DNA of 5,526 nucleotides, taken from CAZNMF01 sp035547155 (GTDB taxonomy: Bacteria; Acidobacteriota; Vicinamibacteria; Vicinamibacterales; SCN-69-37). Below are positions 1-5,065 of the stretch, piece by piece; positions within the stretch are counted from its first letter, which is position 1, and each line of letters opens with the position of its first letter. A model generated the notes under the pieces. It saw nothing but the letters and a program-made list of their open reading frames with translations. It was not told the origin of the DNA and did not search any database. The position numbers were made by a program, and so were the translations under genes. The stretch spans positions 1-5,526 of the forward strand of contig DASZVJ010000220.1 in the NCBI GenBank assembly GCA_035547155.1. The letters are read 5' to 3'.

Positions 1-66
<66 letters not shown>

Positions 67-67
67 A

Positions 68-152
68 CCTTCGCGCCGCTGAACGGCGCTTCGGTTGGCG
101 AGCCGACGTCGCCGCGAAGGTGGTCCACCGTAGCCCGCAGGGCGGAGGTGGA
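68..152 (+). repeat. Structured repeat copy A, directly after tRNA-Arg
   Basis: An 85-base unit made of nested inverted repeats. An outer stem CCTTCGCG (68-75) / CGCGAAGG (113-120) encloses two small hairpins: CGCCG/CGGCG at 74-78 and 84-88 (sharing two bases with the outer arm), and TCGGTT/AGCCGA at 91-96 and 101-106. A third hairpin follows at 124-152: TCCACC pairs with GGTGGA, then GTA, then GCCC pairs with GGGC across a 3-base loop, with GGA on the 3' side. Copy B at 281-366 has the same order, spacing and part of the same sequence. No long T tract follows, so it is not a classic intrinsic terminator. It could be a palindromic mobile repeat (REP/MITE-like) or a tRNA 3'-trailer structure. 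I recall similar units in Acidobacteriota genomes, but this is from memory only. Confidence 0.75.
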
Positions 153-167
153 TCGCTTCAAAAGAAA

Positions 168-187
168 CGACGCGCGCCATCGCGTCG
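168..187. repeat. Short hairpin between the two tRNA genes
   Basis: A perfect 7-bp inverted repeat, CGACGCG (168-174) and CGCGTCG (181-187), with a 6-base loop. It lies 16 bases before tRNA-Lys. No T run follows. It may be an RNA structure in the tRNA-tRNA spacer or chance in G+C-rich DNA. Nothing else recognisable is present at 153-203, and no clear tRNA promoter is seen. Confidence 0.35.
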
Positions 188-203
188 ATGCAGTTCGTCC
201 CGT

Positions 204-279
204 GGGCCGGTAGCTCAATTGGCAGAGCAGCAGACTCTTAATCTGTTGGTTGAGGGTTCGATTCCCTCCCGGCTCACCA
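204..279 (+). tRNA. tRNA-Lys (anticodon CTT)
   Basis: Complete 76-base tRNA gene decoding AAG. Acceptor stem GGGCCGG (204-210) pairs with CCGGCTC (269-275) with one G-T wobble. The anticodon stem GCAGA/TCTGT carries loop CTCTTAA, giving anticodon CTT. T stem GAGGG/CCCTC is at 252-256 and 264-268 around TTCGATT. Discriminator A276 is followed by encoded CCA at 277-279. Same strand as tRNA-Arg, 137 bases downstream of it, so the two may be cotranscribed. Confidence 0.97.
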
Positions 280-280
280 T

Positions 281-366
281 CCTTCGCCAAGCGCTCGCTG
301 CGTGAGCGGCTTCGGCTGGCAAGCCACGCGAAGGTTGTCCTCCGTAGCGCGACGCGCGAAGGAGGA
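281..366 (+). repeat. Structured repeat copy B, directly after tRNA-Lys
   Basis: Second copy of the unit at 68-152, again starting one base after the tRNA CCA. The outer stem CCTTCGC (281-287) / GCGAAGG (328-334) encloses GCTCGC/GTGAGC (293-298 and 302-307, one G-T pair) and GGCT/AGCC (314-317 and 322-325). The third hairpin at 338-366 has the geometry of copy A: TCCTCC/GGAGGA outer stem, GTA on the 5' side, GCGC/GCGC inner stem with a 3-base loop, GAA on the 3' side. Stem bases differ from copy A in compensating pairs, which argues that the folded form is what is conserved. Confidence 0.75.
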
Positions 367-487
367 CCACTCACCGTTCAACTCTCCGACGGATCTCGAT
401 ACGTACGTCGACTACCGTCGCCGCAGCATCGAGTTCATCGAGGCCCGCAACCGCCGGATCGAGCGAGACGCGGCCGCGTCGCAGTAG
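367..487 (+). pseudogene. Coding remnant after repeat B, possibly a decayed GIY-YIG gene
   Basis: No intact gene is visible here, but two frames carry protein-like stretches. One frame, continuing from the repeat, reads GGPLTVQLSDGSRYV at about 361-405. It resembles the start of small GIY-YIG nuclease proteins (T-V-Y-x-L-x-x-x-D-G-x-x-Y-V), but the expected Y-x-L part is lacking. The next frame runs to the TAG at 485-487 with a charged end (DLDTYVDYRRRSIEFIEARN and onward). Its only in-frame upstream starts (GTG at 302 or TTGs) lie inside the repeat and have no ribosome site, so an expressed 61-residue protein is doubtful. I infer a decayed gene with a frame change or deletion near 385-405. 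The GIY-YIG identity is weak, resting on a short match. Confidence 0.25.
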
Positions 488-533
488 CCCTTGGTCGACC
501 GATCTGGCGTTCGACGGGGCAGCGTAGCGCGCG

Positions 534-549
534 TGCTACAATGGCGACG
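534..549 (+). promoter_or_regulatory. Extended -10 promoter of the toxin-antitoxin operon, leaderless start
   Basis: TGCTACAAT at 534-542 is an extended -10 element (TG, one base, then TACAAT, 5 of 6 to TATAAT). Its last base lies 6 bases before the GTG at 549, so the usual transcription start falls on the G of the start codon. No convincing -35 at the right distance and no Shine-Dalgarno sequence are seen. Both fit an extended -10 promoter and a leaderless mRNA. Confidence 0.6.
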
Positions 550-803
550 TGCCTCGGCGAATCACCCAGCGGGAGCTCCGTAACGACAGCGGACGCATCA
601 TGCGCGACCTCGACCGGGGACGCGCGTTCATCGTCACGCGGAACGGTGTCGCGGTCGGGGAGTTGCACCCGCTTCGTCAGCGCGTTTTCGTCCCGTCCGA
701 CGCCGTCCAGGCCGCCTTTGCCGGAGCCCCGCGCATCGCGCCCAGACGCTTTCGGAAAGATGTGGACGCGATGATCGATCAGGATTCGATACCGCGTGGC
801 TGA
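549..803 (+). CDS. Phd/YefM-type antitoxin of a type II toxin-antitoxin pair
   Basis: An 84-residue protein that should bind and neutralise the PIN toxin encoded next and repress their shared promoter. The N-terminal part (about 1-45) has the Phd/YefM pattern: RRITQRELRNDSGRIMRDL, a Gly, then FIVTRNGVAVGEL, a DNA-binding beta-alpha fold. The C-terminal part (about 46-84: FVPSDAVQAAF then a basic/acidic tail) is the expected toxin-wrapping segment. Length is normal for the family. The GTG start at 549 is chosen because the homologous region begins at once and because it sits 6 bases past a -10 element; the ATG at 541 is in another frame. The last 8 bases overlap vapC. Family call is by motif. 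Often called VapB in such pairs, although the fold is Phd-like. Confidence 0.88.
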   Translation: MPRRITQRELRNDSGRIMRDLDRGRAFIVTRNGVAVGELHPLRQRVFVPSDAVQAAFAGAPRIAPRRFRKDVDAMIDQDSIPRG

Positions 804-1206
804 CGCGCGGCCACCGCGAGGCGTGATCGATACGTCGGTGGTCATCGATTTGCCGACGATCGATTTGGCTCGGCTGCCAGGAGAGGTCGCGATCTCCGCG
901 ATCACGCTGGCGGAGCTCGCGGCCGGTACCCATGCGACGTCGAACTCCGCCGAACGCGCAAGACGCCAAGACCGCCTGCAACGCGTCGAGTCGACGTTCG
1001 AGCCGTTGCCCGTGGACGCCAGCGTGGCACGCGCCTACGGCCGTATCTATGCGGCGACTGTCGCGTCAGGCCGGAAGGCGCGTGGCCGTCGAGCGACGGA
1101 TCTCTTGATCGCCGCAACGGCGCTCGCAGCCGGTCTTCCTCTGTACACGCGCAATCCTGACGATTTCATCGGGTTGTCGGATCTGCTCGAGATCGTCTCC
1201 ATTTAG
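796..1206 (+). CDS. vapC: VapC-type PIN-domain ribonuclease toxin
   Basis: A 136-residue PIN-domain toxin. Family members are Mg-dependent endoribonucleases that cut tRNA or rRNA and stop growth when the antitoxin is lost. The acidic active-site residues look intact: D12 in VIDTSVVIDL, E40 in ITLAEL, D102 in RRATDLLIAATA, and the acidic pair D122-D123 in TRNPDDF. The C-terminal pattern (LAAGLPLYTRNPDDFIGL) is typical. The GTG at 796 overlaps the antitoxin stop by 8 bases, implying translational coupling; AGGA at 781-784 is a somewhat distant ribosome site. A second GTG at 823 (residue 10), just before the first PIN strand, is an alternative. The RNA target cannot be told from sequence. No sign of decay. 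Confidence 0.93.
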   Translation: MADARPPRGVIDTSVVIDLPTIDLARLPGEVAISAITLAELAAGTHATSNSAERARRQDRLQRVESTFEPLPVDASVARAYGRIYAATVASGRKARGRRATDLLIAATALAAGLPLYTRNPDDFIGLSDLLEIVSI

Positions 1207-1227
1207 TCGCCTTCGACCGGGGCGAGA

Positions 1228-1239
1228 CGTCGCGCGACG
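1228..1239. repeat. 12-bp palindrome between convergent genes
   Basis: CGTCGCGCGACG is its own reverse complement. It lies in the 69-base gap between the convergent vapC and PQQ dehydrogenase genes. The position suits a bidirectional terminator or binding site, but there is no T tract on either side and such palindromes arise easily in this base composition. Confidence 0.25.
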
Positions 1240-1275
1240 AGTTCGCGCGTCGAACGTTGCGCCGTCGCGCAGGAC

Positions 1276-3150
1276 TCACTCCAGGGCAAAAGCCACGACC
1301 GAGTCGCCCATCTTGCTCCCCATCTTGCCGTGGCCACCGGCACAGATGACGATGTACTGCCGGCCGTTCCATTCATAGGTCATCGGCGTCGACTGCGCGG
1401 CGGCGGGAAGCTCGACGCTCCATAACTCCTTGCCGGTGGCCGCGTCGAATGCGCGGAGATGTGGATCGAGCGCCGCCGCGGTGAAGATCAGCCCGCCAGC
1501 GGTGACCATCGGTCCGCCGAGACTGATCGACCCCGGCGGCCAGCCGTCGCCCATGGTGCCGAGTGGCGTCTCCCAGCGACGCGTTCCAGTCTCGACGTCG
1601 AACGCCACGAGTGCGCCCCACGGCGGCGGATTGCATGGCTGTCTATTCGGTGCGACGAGCCACTCGCGATGCATGGCGTAGGGCGTGCCTCGTTGCGGCG
1701 CGAACTCGCCACCCCACGACGTTTCGGTGTCCTTGCGGCGATCGATGGCGCCTTGCATCGCCTCGCGGGGAATCAGTTGCATGATCGCCGCGATCCGGTT
1801 CGTGTTCGCGATCAACAAATGGCGCGCGGGATCCCATGCCGCGCCGCCCCAGTTCACCCCACCGATGTTGCCCGGAAACGACAGCGTGCCGCGGAGGCTC
1901 GGCGGCGTGAACAGACCGTCGTTGCGCAGCGACTCGATCGTCTCGCGGCACCACTGGCGCATGTCTGGTGAACTGCCCCATGCGTCGGCAGCGGTCAGCC
2001 GTTGCGGCACCATCGCGCTCCACGCGGGAATGGATTGCGTCGTCGACGCGGTTTCCCCTGGGATGTCGCTGGAGGGAACGGGGCGCTCGTCGACGGCGTG
2101 GAGCGGCGTACCGGTGAGACGATCGAGCACGAACACATGTCCGATCTTCGTCGTCACCGCGACCGCCGGTCGGCCGCGAACGTCAATCAGCGTCGGCTGC
2201 GACGGCACGTCGTAGTCCCACAGATCGTGATGCACGACCTGGAATCCCCAGACGAGCTCGCCCGTCGAGGCCCTCAGCGCGACAACGGAGTTCGCCCATT
2301 TGTCGTCGCCGGGCCGCGTCCCGCCGTAGTAGTCGGGGCTCGCGCTGCCGGTGGGAATGAACACCAGGTCGCGTGCCGGATCCGCCGCGAACGTCGACCA
2401 GGCGTTGGCCGCGCCCGTGCGAACCTGTTGCGCACCGGCCCACGGAATCGGATCCCATGTCCACTGCAACAGGCCCGTGCGCGCATCGAACGCACGCACC
2501 ACACCGCGTGGCATGTCGACGGCGCCGTTGTCGCCGATCGACGCGCCGACGATCACGCGATCGCCGACGATCGTCGGCGCCGACGTCACTTGATAGTCGC
2601 CACGAAACGCCGGACGAAGACCGACGTCACGAGTCAGATCGACGACGCCGGCGTCGCCGAAGCTGGCGCACGGCTTCCCGGTCTTGCCGTCGAGGCCGAT
2701 GAGCCGCGCATCGATGGTTCCTTCGAAGATGCGCAGCCGGCACGGCGCATCGACGGGCGACGCCGGATCGATCCAGGCCGCGACGCCACGCGACGTGACT
2801 TCGGAGTAGCCACGAGCGCGATCGATCTTCGGATCGTAGGTCCACCGCGCCGCGCCGCTCCCCGGATCGAGCGCGATCACCTGGTTGAATGGCGTCGTCA
2901 GATACAGCGTGCCGTCGATCACGATCGGCGTGGCCTCGAAGGCGGCCTTGTCGTTGAGCGCGGTCTTCGGCTCGAGTGCACCAGTGCGATACGACCACGC
3001 CACTCGAAGCGCCGTGACATTCGTCGACGTGATCTGGTGCAGGGGCGAGTAGCGCGTGCCGCCGGCGTCGCCGCCGTATGCGGTCCACGTCTGAGCCGCC
3101 AAAACGGTGCCGGTTGTCAGGGCCAACAGAACCGCGAGCGCAGGTTTCAT
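1276..3150 (-). CDS. Secreted PQQ-dependent (quinoprotein) dehydrogenase, glucose-dehydrogenase type
   Basis: A 624-residue periplasmic enzyme expected to oxidise a sugar or alcohol with pyrroloquinoline quinone and pass electrons to ubiquinone or a cytochrome. Residues 1-18 form a signal peptide (MK, hydrophobic core, VLA before the cut). The rest is a beta-propeller: W-motif repeats of the form D-x-x-T/S-G-x-x-x-W recur near residues 95, 223, 293, 518 and 569. GAANAWSTFAADP (247-259), IPTGSASPDYYGG (265-277) and VHHDLWDYDVPSQPTL (306-321) match the membrane glucose dehydrogenase (Gcd) family. By that comparison D312 and K335 correspond to the catalytic Asp466 and Lys493 of the E. coli enzyme (alignment from memory). 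There is no CxxCH haem motif and no membrane domain of its own, so it is not the quinohaemoprotein alcohol type. ATG 3148-3150 is chosen for the signal peptide. The frame stays open upstream into the kinase remnant. The substrate is unknown. Confidence 0.92.
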   Translation of the reverse strand: MKPALAVLLALTTGTVLAAQTWTAYGGDAGGTRYSPLHQITSTNVTALRVAWSYRTGALEPKTALNDKAAFEATPIVIDGTLYLTTPFNQVIALDPGSGAARWTYDPKIDRARGYSEVTSRGVAAWIDPASPVDAPCRLRIFEGTIDARLIGLDGKTGKPCASFGDAGVVDLTRDVGLRPAFRGDYQVTSAPTIVGDRVIVGASIGDNGAVDMPRGVVRAFDARTGLLQWTWDPIPWAGAQQVRTGAANAWSTFAADPARDLVFIPTGSASPDYYGGTRPGDDKWANSVVALRASTGELVWGFQVVHHDLWDYDVPSQPTLIDVRGRPAVAVTTKIGHVFVLDRLTGTPLHAVDERPVPSSDIPGETASTTQSIPAWSAMVPQRLTAADAWGSSPDMRQWCRETIESLRNDGLFTPPSLRGTLSFPGNIGGVNWGGAAWDPARHLLIANTNRIAAIMQLIPREAMQGAIDRRKDTETSWGGEFAPQRGTPYAMHREWLVAPNRQPCNPPPWGALVAFDVETGTRRWETPLGTMGDGWPPGSISLGGPMVTAGGLIFTAAALDPHLRAFDAATGKELWSVELPAAAQSTPMTYEWNGRQYIVICAGGHGKMGSKMGDSVVAFALE

Positions 3151-3185
3151 GCGCCCATTGTCACGGTGACGCGCGGAACGGTCGA
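3148..3185 (-). promoter_or_regulatory. Probable promoter of the PQQ dehydrogenase with leaderless ATG
   Basis: On the minus strand TCGACC (3185-3180, 4 of 6 to TTGACA) is followed by a 17-bp spacer and GACAAT (3162-3157, 4 of 6 to TATAAT). Six bases later comes the ATG (3150-3148), so the start of transcription would fall on or beside the start codon. No Shine-Dalgarno sequence is present. It sits exactly in the non-homologous stretch behind the kinase break. Individually moderate; strengthened by the same spacing at other genes in the window. Confidence 0.45.
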
Positions 3186-3207
3186 CGTCAGCGGGACGTG
3201 CGGGCAC

Positions 3208-3753
3208 CGCCGAGATGGTATTCAGGGTGTTGAAGAGAAAATGTGGCTGCAGTTGCAGGCGGAGGTTCTCGAGGCGCGCGTGCGCGAGCTGCGTTTCGAT
3301 CTGCGCGGATCGCACGTGACGGTCGAACAGATGAAGCAGGCTGACGATGACCGTGTAGACGATCACGTCGTGGAAGAGCTCCATCGGATAGCGCGCCGTC
3401 ATATCGCCGTAGTCGTAGTGACGCAGACCGAAGAGCGGGTAGAGCGTGTTGCGCAGAAGCCAGAGCAGAGAGGTGTGCGCGAGTGAGTACACGACGAGCG
3501 CACCGACGTGGAGCGGCAGCCGCGTCCTCCAGTTGACGCGATCGAACGGGTAGCGCCGGGCGAAGCGTGCGACCAGCGGAAAGAGCAGCGCCGCCATCCA
3601 CGCACCGGTGAGGACCTCGTTGATGAACGGTTCGAGCGGCGATACCGCCTCGCGGTTGGCGACGTACTCGAGGTACCGGTAGCCGAAGAACATCAGGCCA
3701 ACCGCCGTGAAGTACGCAAAGATGACCAACGCAGACGTGAGGCGCCGCTTCAC
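3208..3753 (-). pseudogene. Truncated LytS/His_kinase-family sensor histidine kinase (N-terminal part)
   Basis: Intact family members are membrane sensors that autophosphorylate and signal to a LytTR response regulator. From the GTG at 3753, four membrane helices are visible (about residues 6-27, 47-65, 82-103, 128-146), then a linker helix (QIETQLAHARLENLRL) and the His_kinase box LQPHFLFNTLNTIS with phospho-acceptor H171. Homology stops at about residue 182 (position 3208). The ATP-binding HATPase domain with its N and G boxes is absent, and no response regulator is nearby. About 19 unrelated residues follow without a stop and lead in frame into the PQQ dehydrogenase ATG. The GTG at 3753 is preferred to an upstream TTG at 3780, because a -10 element lies between them. 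As it stands it cannot phosphorylate itself; read as a deletion or insertion remnant, or the anchor of an in-frame fusion. Confidence 0.8.
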
Positions 3754-3765
3754 GCGGCAAGTATA
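3751..3765 (-). promoter_or_regulatory. -10 element and leaderless GTG of the kinase remnant
   Basis: TATACT (3765-3760, minus strand; 5 of 6 to TATAAT) ends 6 bases before GTG 3753-3751, so the predicted transcription start coincides with the start codon. The -35 region is poor (TTCCAC with a 16-bp spacer). No Shine-Dalgarno sequence precedes the GTG. Spacing is identical to that of the antitoxin gene. Confidence 0.5.
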
Positions 3766-3794
3766 GTGCCCACGTCCCAACGTGGAACTTTTCC

Positions 3795-3845
3795 GCCGCG
3801 TTTTTCGTCGACGCCCGTAGGGCTACGCGGCGCGAGGCGTCGACG
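3795..3845. repeat. Inverted-repeat element upstream of the kinase remnant
   Basis: A perfect 10-bp inverted repeat, CGTCGACGCC (3806-3815) and GGCGTCGACG (3836-3845), surrounds a small hairpin GCCC/GGGC (3813-3816 and 3820-3823). A competing 6-bp stem GCCGCG/CGCGGC joins 3795-3800 with 3826-3831. Read on the minus strand, the core is GTAGCCC, three bases, GGGC, the same as in repeat copy A (GTAGCCC at 130-136 with GGGC at 140-143), but the flanking arms differ. It may be a diverged member of the same family in reverse orientation, or a separate element. Confidence 0.45.
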
Positions 3846-3934
3846 TGAAGGAAGAACGTCCGGCCGCGTCGACTCCGACTCCCACTTCTTCGATCAGCGT
3901 GATCCTGGATTGGCCTGCGTTGTTGGAGCCGTGA
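3845..3934 (+). pseudogene. Possible C-terminal coding remnant
   Basis: From GTG 3845 to TGA 3932-3934 one frame reads 29 residues, including a Pro/Thr-rich stretch (PAASTPTPTSS) and then ISVILDWPALLEP at the end. The ending looks like the last strand and tail of a larger protein, and the frame is closed 24 bases upstream by a TAG inside the inverted repeat. No ribosome site or promoter is seen. I do not recognise a family with certainty. It could equally be chance. Nothing else recognisable lies between 3766 and 3942 apart from the inverted repeat. Confidence 0.15.
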
Positions 3935-3942
3935 CGCGTCCA

Positions 3943-4272
3943 TCATCGTCTCGCCCCTTTCGCTCGTTCGATGAACTCCAGCACATCGTCGCCGACGAAA
4001 GACGTCGCGAAGGCGCGCGCTTTCGCGAGCGCCTCGTTCGCGTCGCTCCGACTCTCGGTGGTTCGAGCCACGTCCACCGGCAGCCACTCCGCTCGTCGTG
4101 CCCAGAGCTCCGCTCGAAGCTCTGGCGTCGGAACCTCGGATGTCGTTCGTGTCTTCGATGCGCCTCCTGTCGCCGCGTTCTGCAGGGATAACCAGCGGGT
4201 CAACAGACTCTGCGCTCTTGGCCCTCCAGGATCTTCGTCGAGGGCGCCTTTCACATCCTCGACGAGAGCCAT
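3943..4272 (-). CDS. Detached TipAS-like C-terminal fragment of the broken merR gene
   Basis: An open frame of 109 residues that automatic annotation would probably call as its own gene. It begins MALVEDVKGALDEDPGGPRA and contains LLTRWLSL and LRAELWARRAEWLP, the kind of helical segments found in TipAS-type effector domains of MerR regulators (W-x-x-L-x-x-x-V, D-E-D-P, S/G-P-R-A, R-W, L-W, W-P). It has no DNA-binding part and no clear ribosome site. The ATG at 4272 is internal to the ancestral gene. Best read as the last part of the merR locus and not as an independent gene. Confidence 0.6.
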   Translation of the reverse strand: MALVEDVKGALDEDPGGPRAQSLLTRWLSLQNAATGGASKTRTTSEVPTPELRAELWARRAEWLPVDVARTTESRSDANEALAKARAFATSFVGDDVLEFIERAKGARR

Positions 4273-4621
4273 CCACCCGAACCGAGTTGCATTTCTGCGG
4301 CGGTCACGGCGTCGACCGCTCTCGCCAGGACGCGGCGCCTGGCCTCGAGTGCCTCACGTTGTGCGCGGAGCACGTGCGTGAACGGCCGTTCGGGCGCGAG
4401 AGAATCCCGGCGATCTGCTTCAACGGGACGCCGATGAACTTGAGCGCGATGATCTCTTCCAGGACTTCCAGATCGCGTTCCACGTAGCGCCGGTAGCCCG
4501 TGTTCGAACGCGTCGGCGTCAAGAGCCCCAGGCGGTCATAGTGACGGAGCGCACGCGGCGTGACTCCCGCCAGTGCAGCGAATGCGGCGATGCTGTAGGT
4601 GCGTTTCGTGTTCATCGACAT
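3943..4621 (-). pseudogene. MerR-family regulator with TipAS-like C-terminus, broken by two frame changes
   Basis: An effector-sensing transcription activator in intact form. The N-terminal frame (4621 to about 4391) has the MerR winged helix: YSIAAFAALAGVTPRALRHY, then LGLLTP, TGYRRY, and EIIALKFIGVPLKQI. After GILSRP that frame turns to nonsense and stops at 4304. The sensible continuation, ERPFTHVLRAQREALEARRR and onward, is in the frame starting at 4391. It runs to about 4278, after which the sense passes to a third frame (W at 4275, M at 4272) down to the TGA at 3943-3945. Each step equals one missing base. Restored, the protein is about 225 residues, normal for MerR-TipAS proteins. Two ATGs, 4621 and 4615, are possible starts; GAGG at 4627-4624 suits 4615, but the predicted transcript starts near 4625. 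Either a true pseudogene or assembly errors. Confidence 0.82.
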
Positions 4622-4631
4622 CGCCTCGATG

Positions 4632-4662
4632 ATGATCGACGTTGACGTAACGTCAAGGTCAA
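4632..4662 (-). promoter_or_regulatory. MerR-type promoter and operator of the merR gene
   Basis: On the minus strand a -35 TTGACC (4662-4657) is separated by 19 bp from GATCAT (4637-4632). A spacer of 19 instead of 17 bp is the hallmark of promoters activated by MerR proteins, which twist the DNA to align the two boxes. Centred in the spacer is the palindrome TTGACGT-A-ACGTCAA (4642-4656), the expected MerR dimer site. Autoregulation is therefore likely when the protein is intact. The predicted start of transcription (about 4625) is only a few bases from the ATG. Confidence 0.72.
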
Positions 4663-4717
4663 GCCTTTGCCGCGATTTGTCCAGCCACGCCCCACGGACG
4701 AGGGACGTGGCTCGCGT

Positions 4718-4753
4718 TTGACATCAGTCTTACTAGAATGTAAGACTGATCGC
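4718..4753 (+). promoter_or_regulatory. padR promoter overlapped by a 28-bp palindromic operator
   Basis: A consensus -35 TTGACA (4718-4723) is followed by a 17-bp spacer and TAAGAC (4741-4746, 3 of 6). A stronger hexamer TAGAAT lies at 4734-4739 but is too close to this -35. Over the promoter sits a perfect inverted repeat: ATCAGTCTTAC (4723-4733) and GTAAGACTGAT (4740-4750) around 6 bases. Bound repressor would cover both the spacer and the -10. PadR proteins commonly bind such palindromes at their own promoters, so this is the likely PadR site. Confidence 0.75.
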
Positions 4754-5065
4754 GTGTCGAAGGCACATCCTCGCGTGCTCACGGTGTCCCCCAAAGAGCT
4801 GCTGGTGCTCCAGCTGCTCGTGCGGGACGAGAAACGGTACGGTCTGCAACTCGTCGCGGCGTCCAGAGGACGCCTCAAACGAGGCACGGTGTACGTCACG
4901 CTCGGGCGGATGGAAGACAAGGGGCTCATCACGTCCCATCTGGATGAGCCGCCGCCGGGCGCTGGAGGGCTTCCTCGCCGGATGTACGAGGCCACGCCGC
5001 TCGGCCGGCGCATGCTCGCGGCGTGGAGCAGTGGCGCCAAGCGCCTGGTGCCGGAGCTCGCGTGA
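4754..5065 (+). CDS. PadR-family transcriptional repressor
   Basis: A 103-residue winged-helix regulator. Residues 12-35 (SPKELLVLQLLVRDEKRYGLQL) are the first PadR helices. LKRGTVYVTLGRMEDKGLI (41-59) is the recognition helix with the G-T-V-Y-x-x-L-x-R-M/L-E-x-K-G-L/W-I/V signature. RRMYEATPLGRRML (75-88) is the wing strand and next helix. There is no long C-terminal domain, as in the short PadR subfamily. GTG 4754 is chosen because the palindrome and promoter occupy the DNA just before it; the upstream in-frame start at 4667 would place the operator inside the gene. No Shine-Dalgarno is seen, and the GTG lies 7 bases after the -10. It overlaps the next gene by one base, so the two form an operon, and it probably controls that gene. 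The inducer is unknown. Confidence 0.9.
   Translation: MSKAHPRVLTVSPKELLVLQLLVRDEKRYGLQLVAASRGRLKRGTVYVTLGRMEDKGLITSHLDEPPPGAGGLPRRMYEATPLGRRMLAAWSSGAKRLVPELA

Noticed and set aside
68..366. CRISPR array or integron attC sites
   Set aside because: There are only two copies, spaced by a tRNA gene and not by regular spacers. The fold has three hairpins and lacks paired attC-type R and L boxes with an adjacent cassette gene.
250..774. A 174-codon plus-strand frame running from inside tRNA-Lys
   Set aside because: Its start lies within the tRNA gene and it overlaps the repeat and the antitoxin in another frame. Only the short GGPLTVQLSDGSRYV stretch looks protein-like and is treated as debris.
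435..905. A 156-codon minus-strand frame over the toxin-antitoxin genes
   Set aside because: It is antisense to the antitoxin, which has clear family motifs, and has none of its own.
1207..1275. Rho-independent terminator between vapC and the PQQ dehydrogenase
   Set aside because: There is a 12-bp palindrome but no T tract on either strand, so no intrinsic terminator can be supported.
2002..3486. A 494-codon open frame on the plus strand
   Set aside because: It lies antisense to the PQQ dehydrogenase and kinase remnant, is dominated by Arg, Asp and Val from mirrored G+C-rich codons, and shows no domain or start signal.
3188..4276. A 362-codon open frame on the minus strand
   Set aside because: It crosses the merR fragment, the inverted repeat and the kinase in the wrong frame. 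Its sequence is Arg-rich and low in sense, while the kinase and merR frames carry clear motifs.
4391..4396. Programmed ribosomal frameshifting in merR
   Set aside because: The site lacks a slippery heptamer and two independent shifts would be needed. One-base deletions or sequencing errors explain it more simply.
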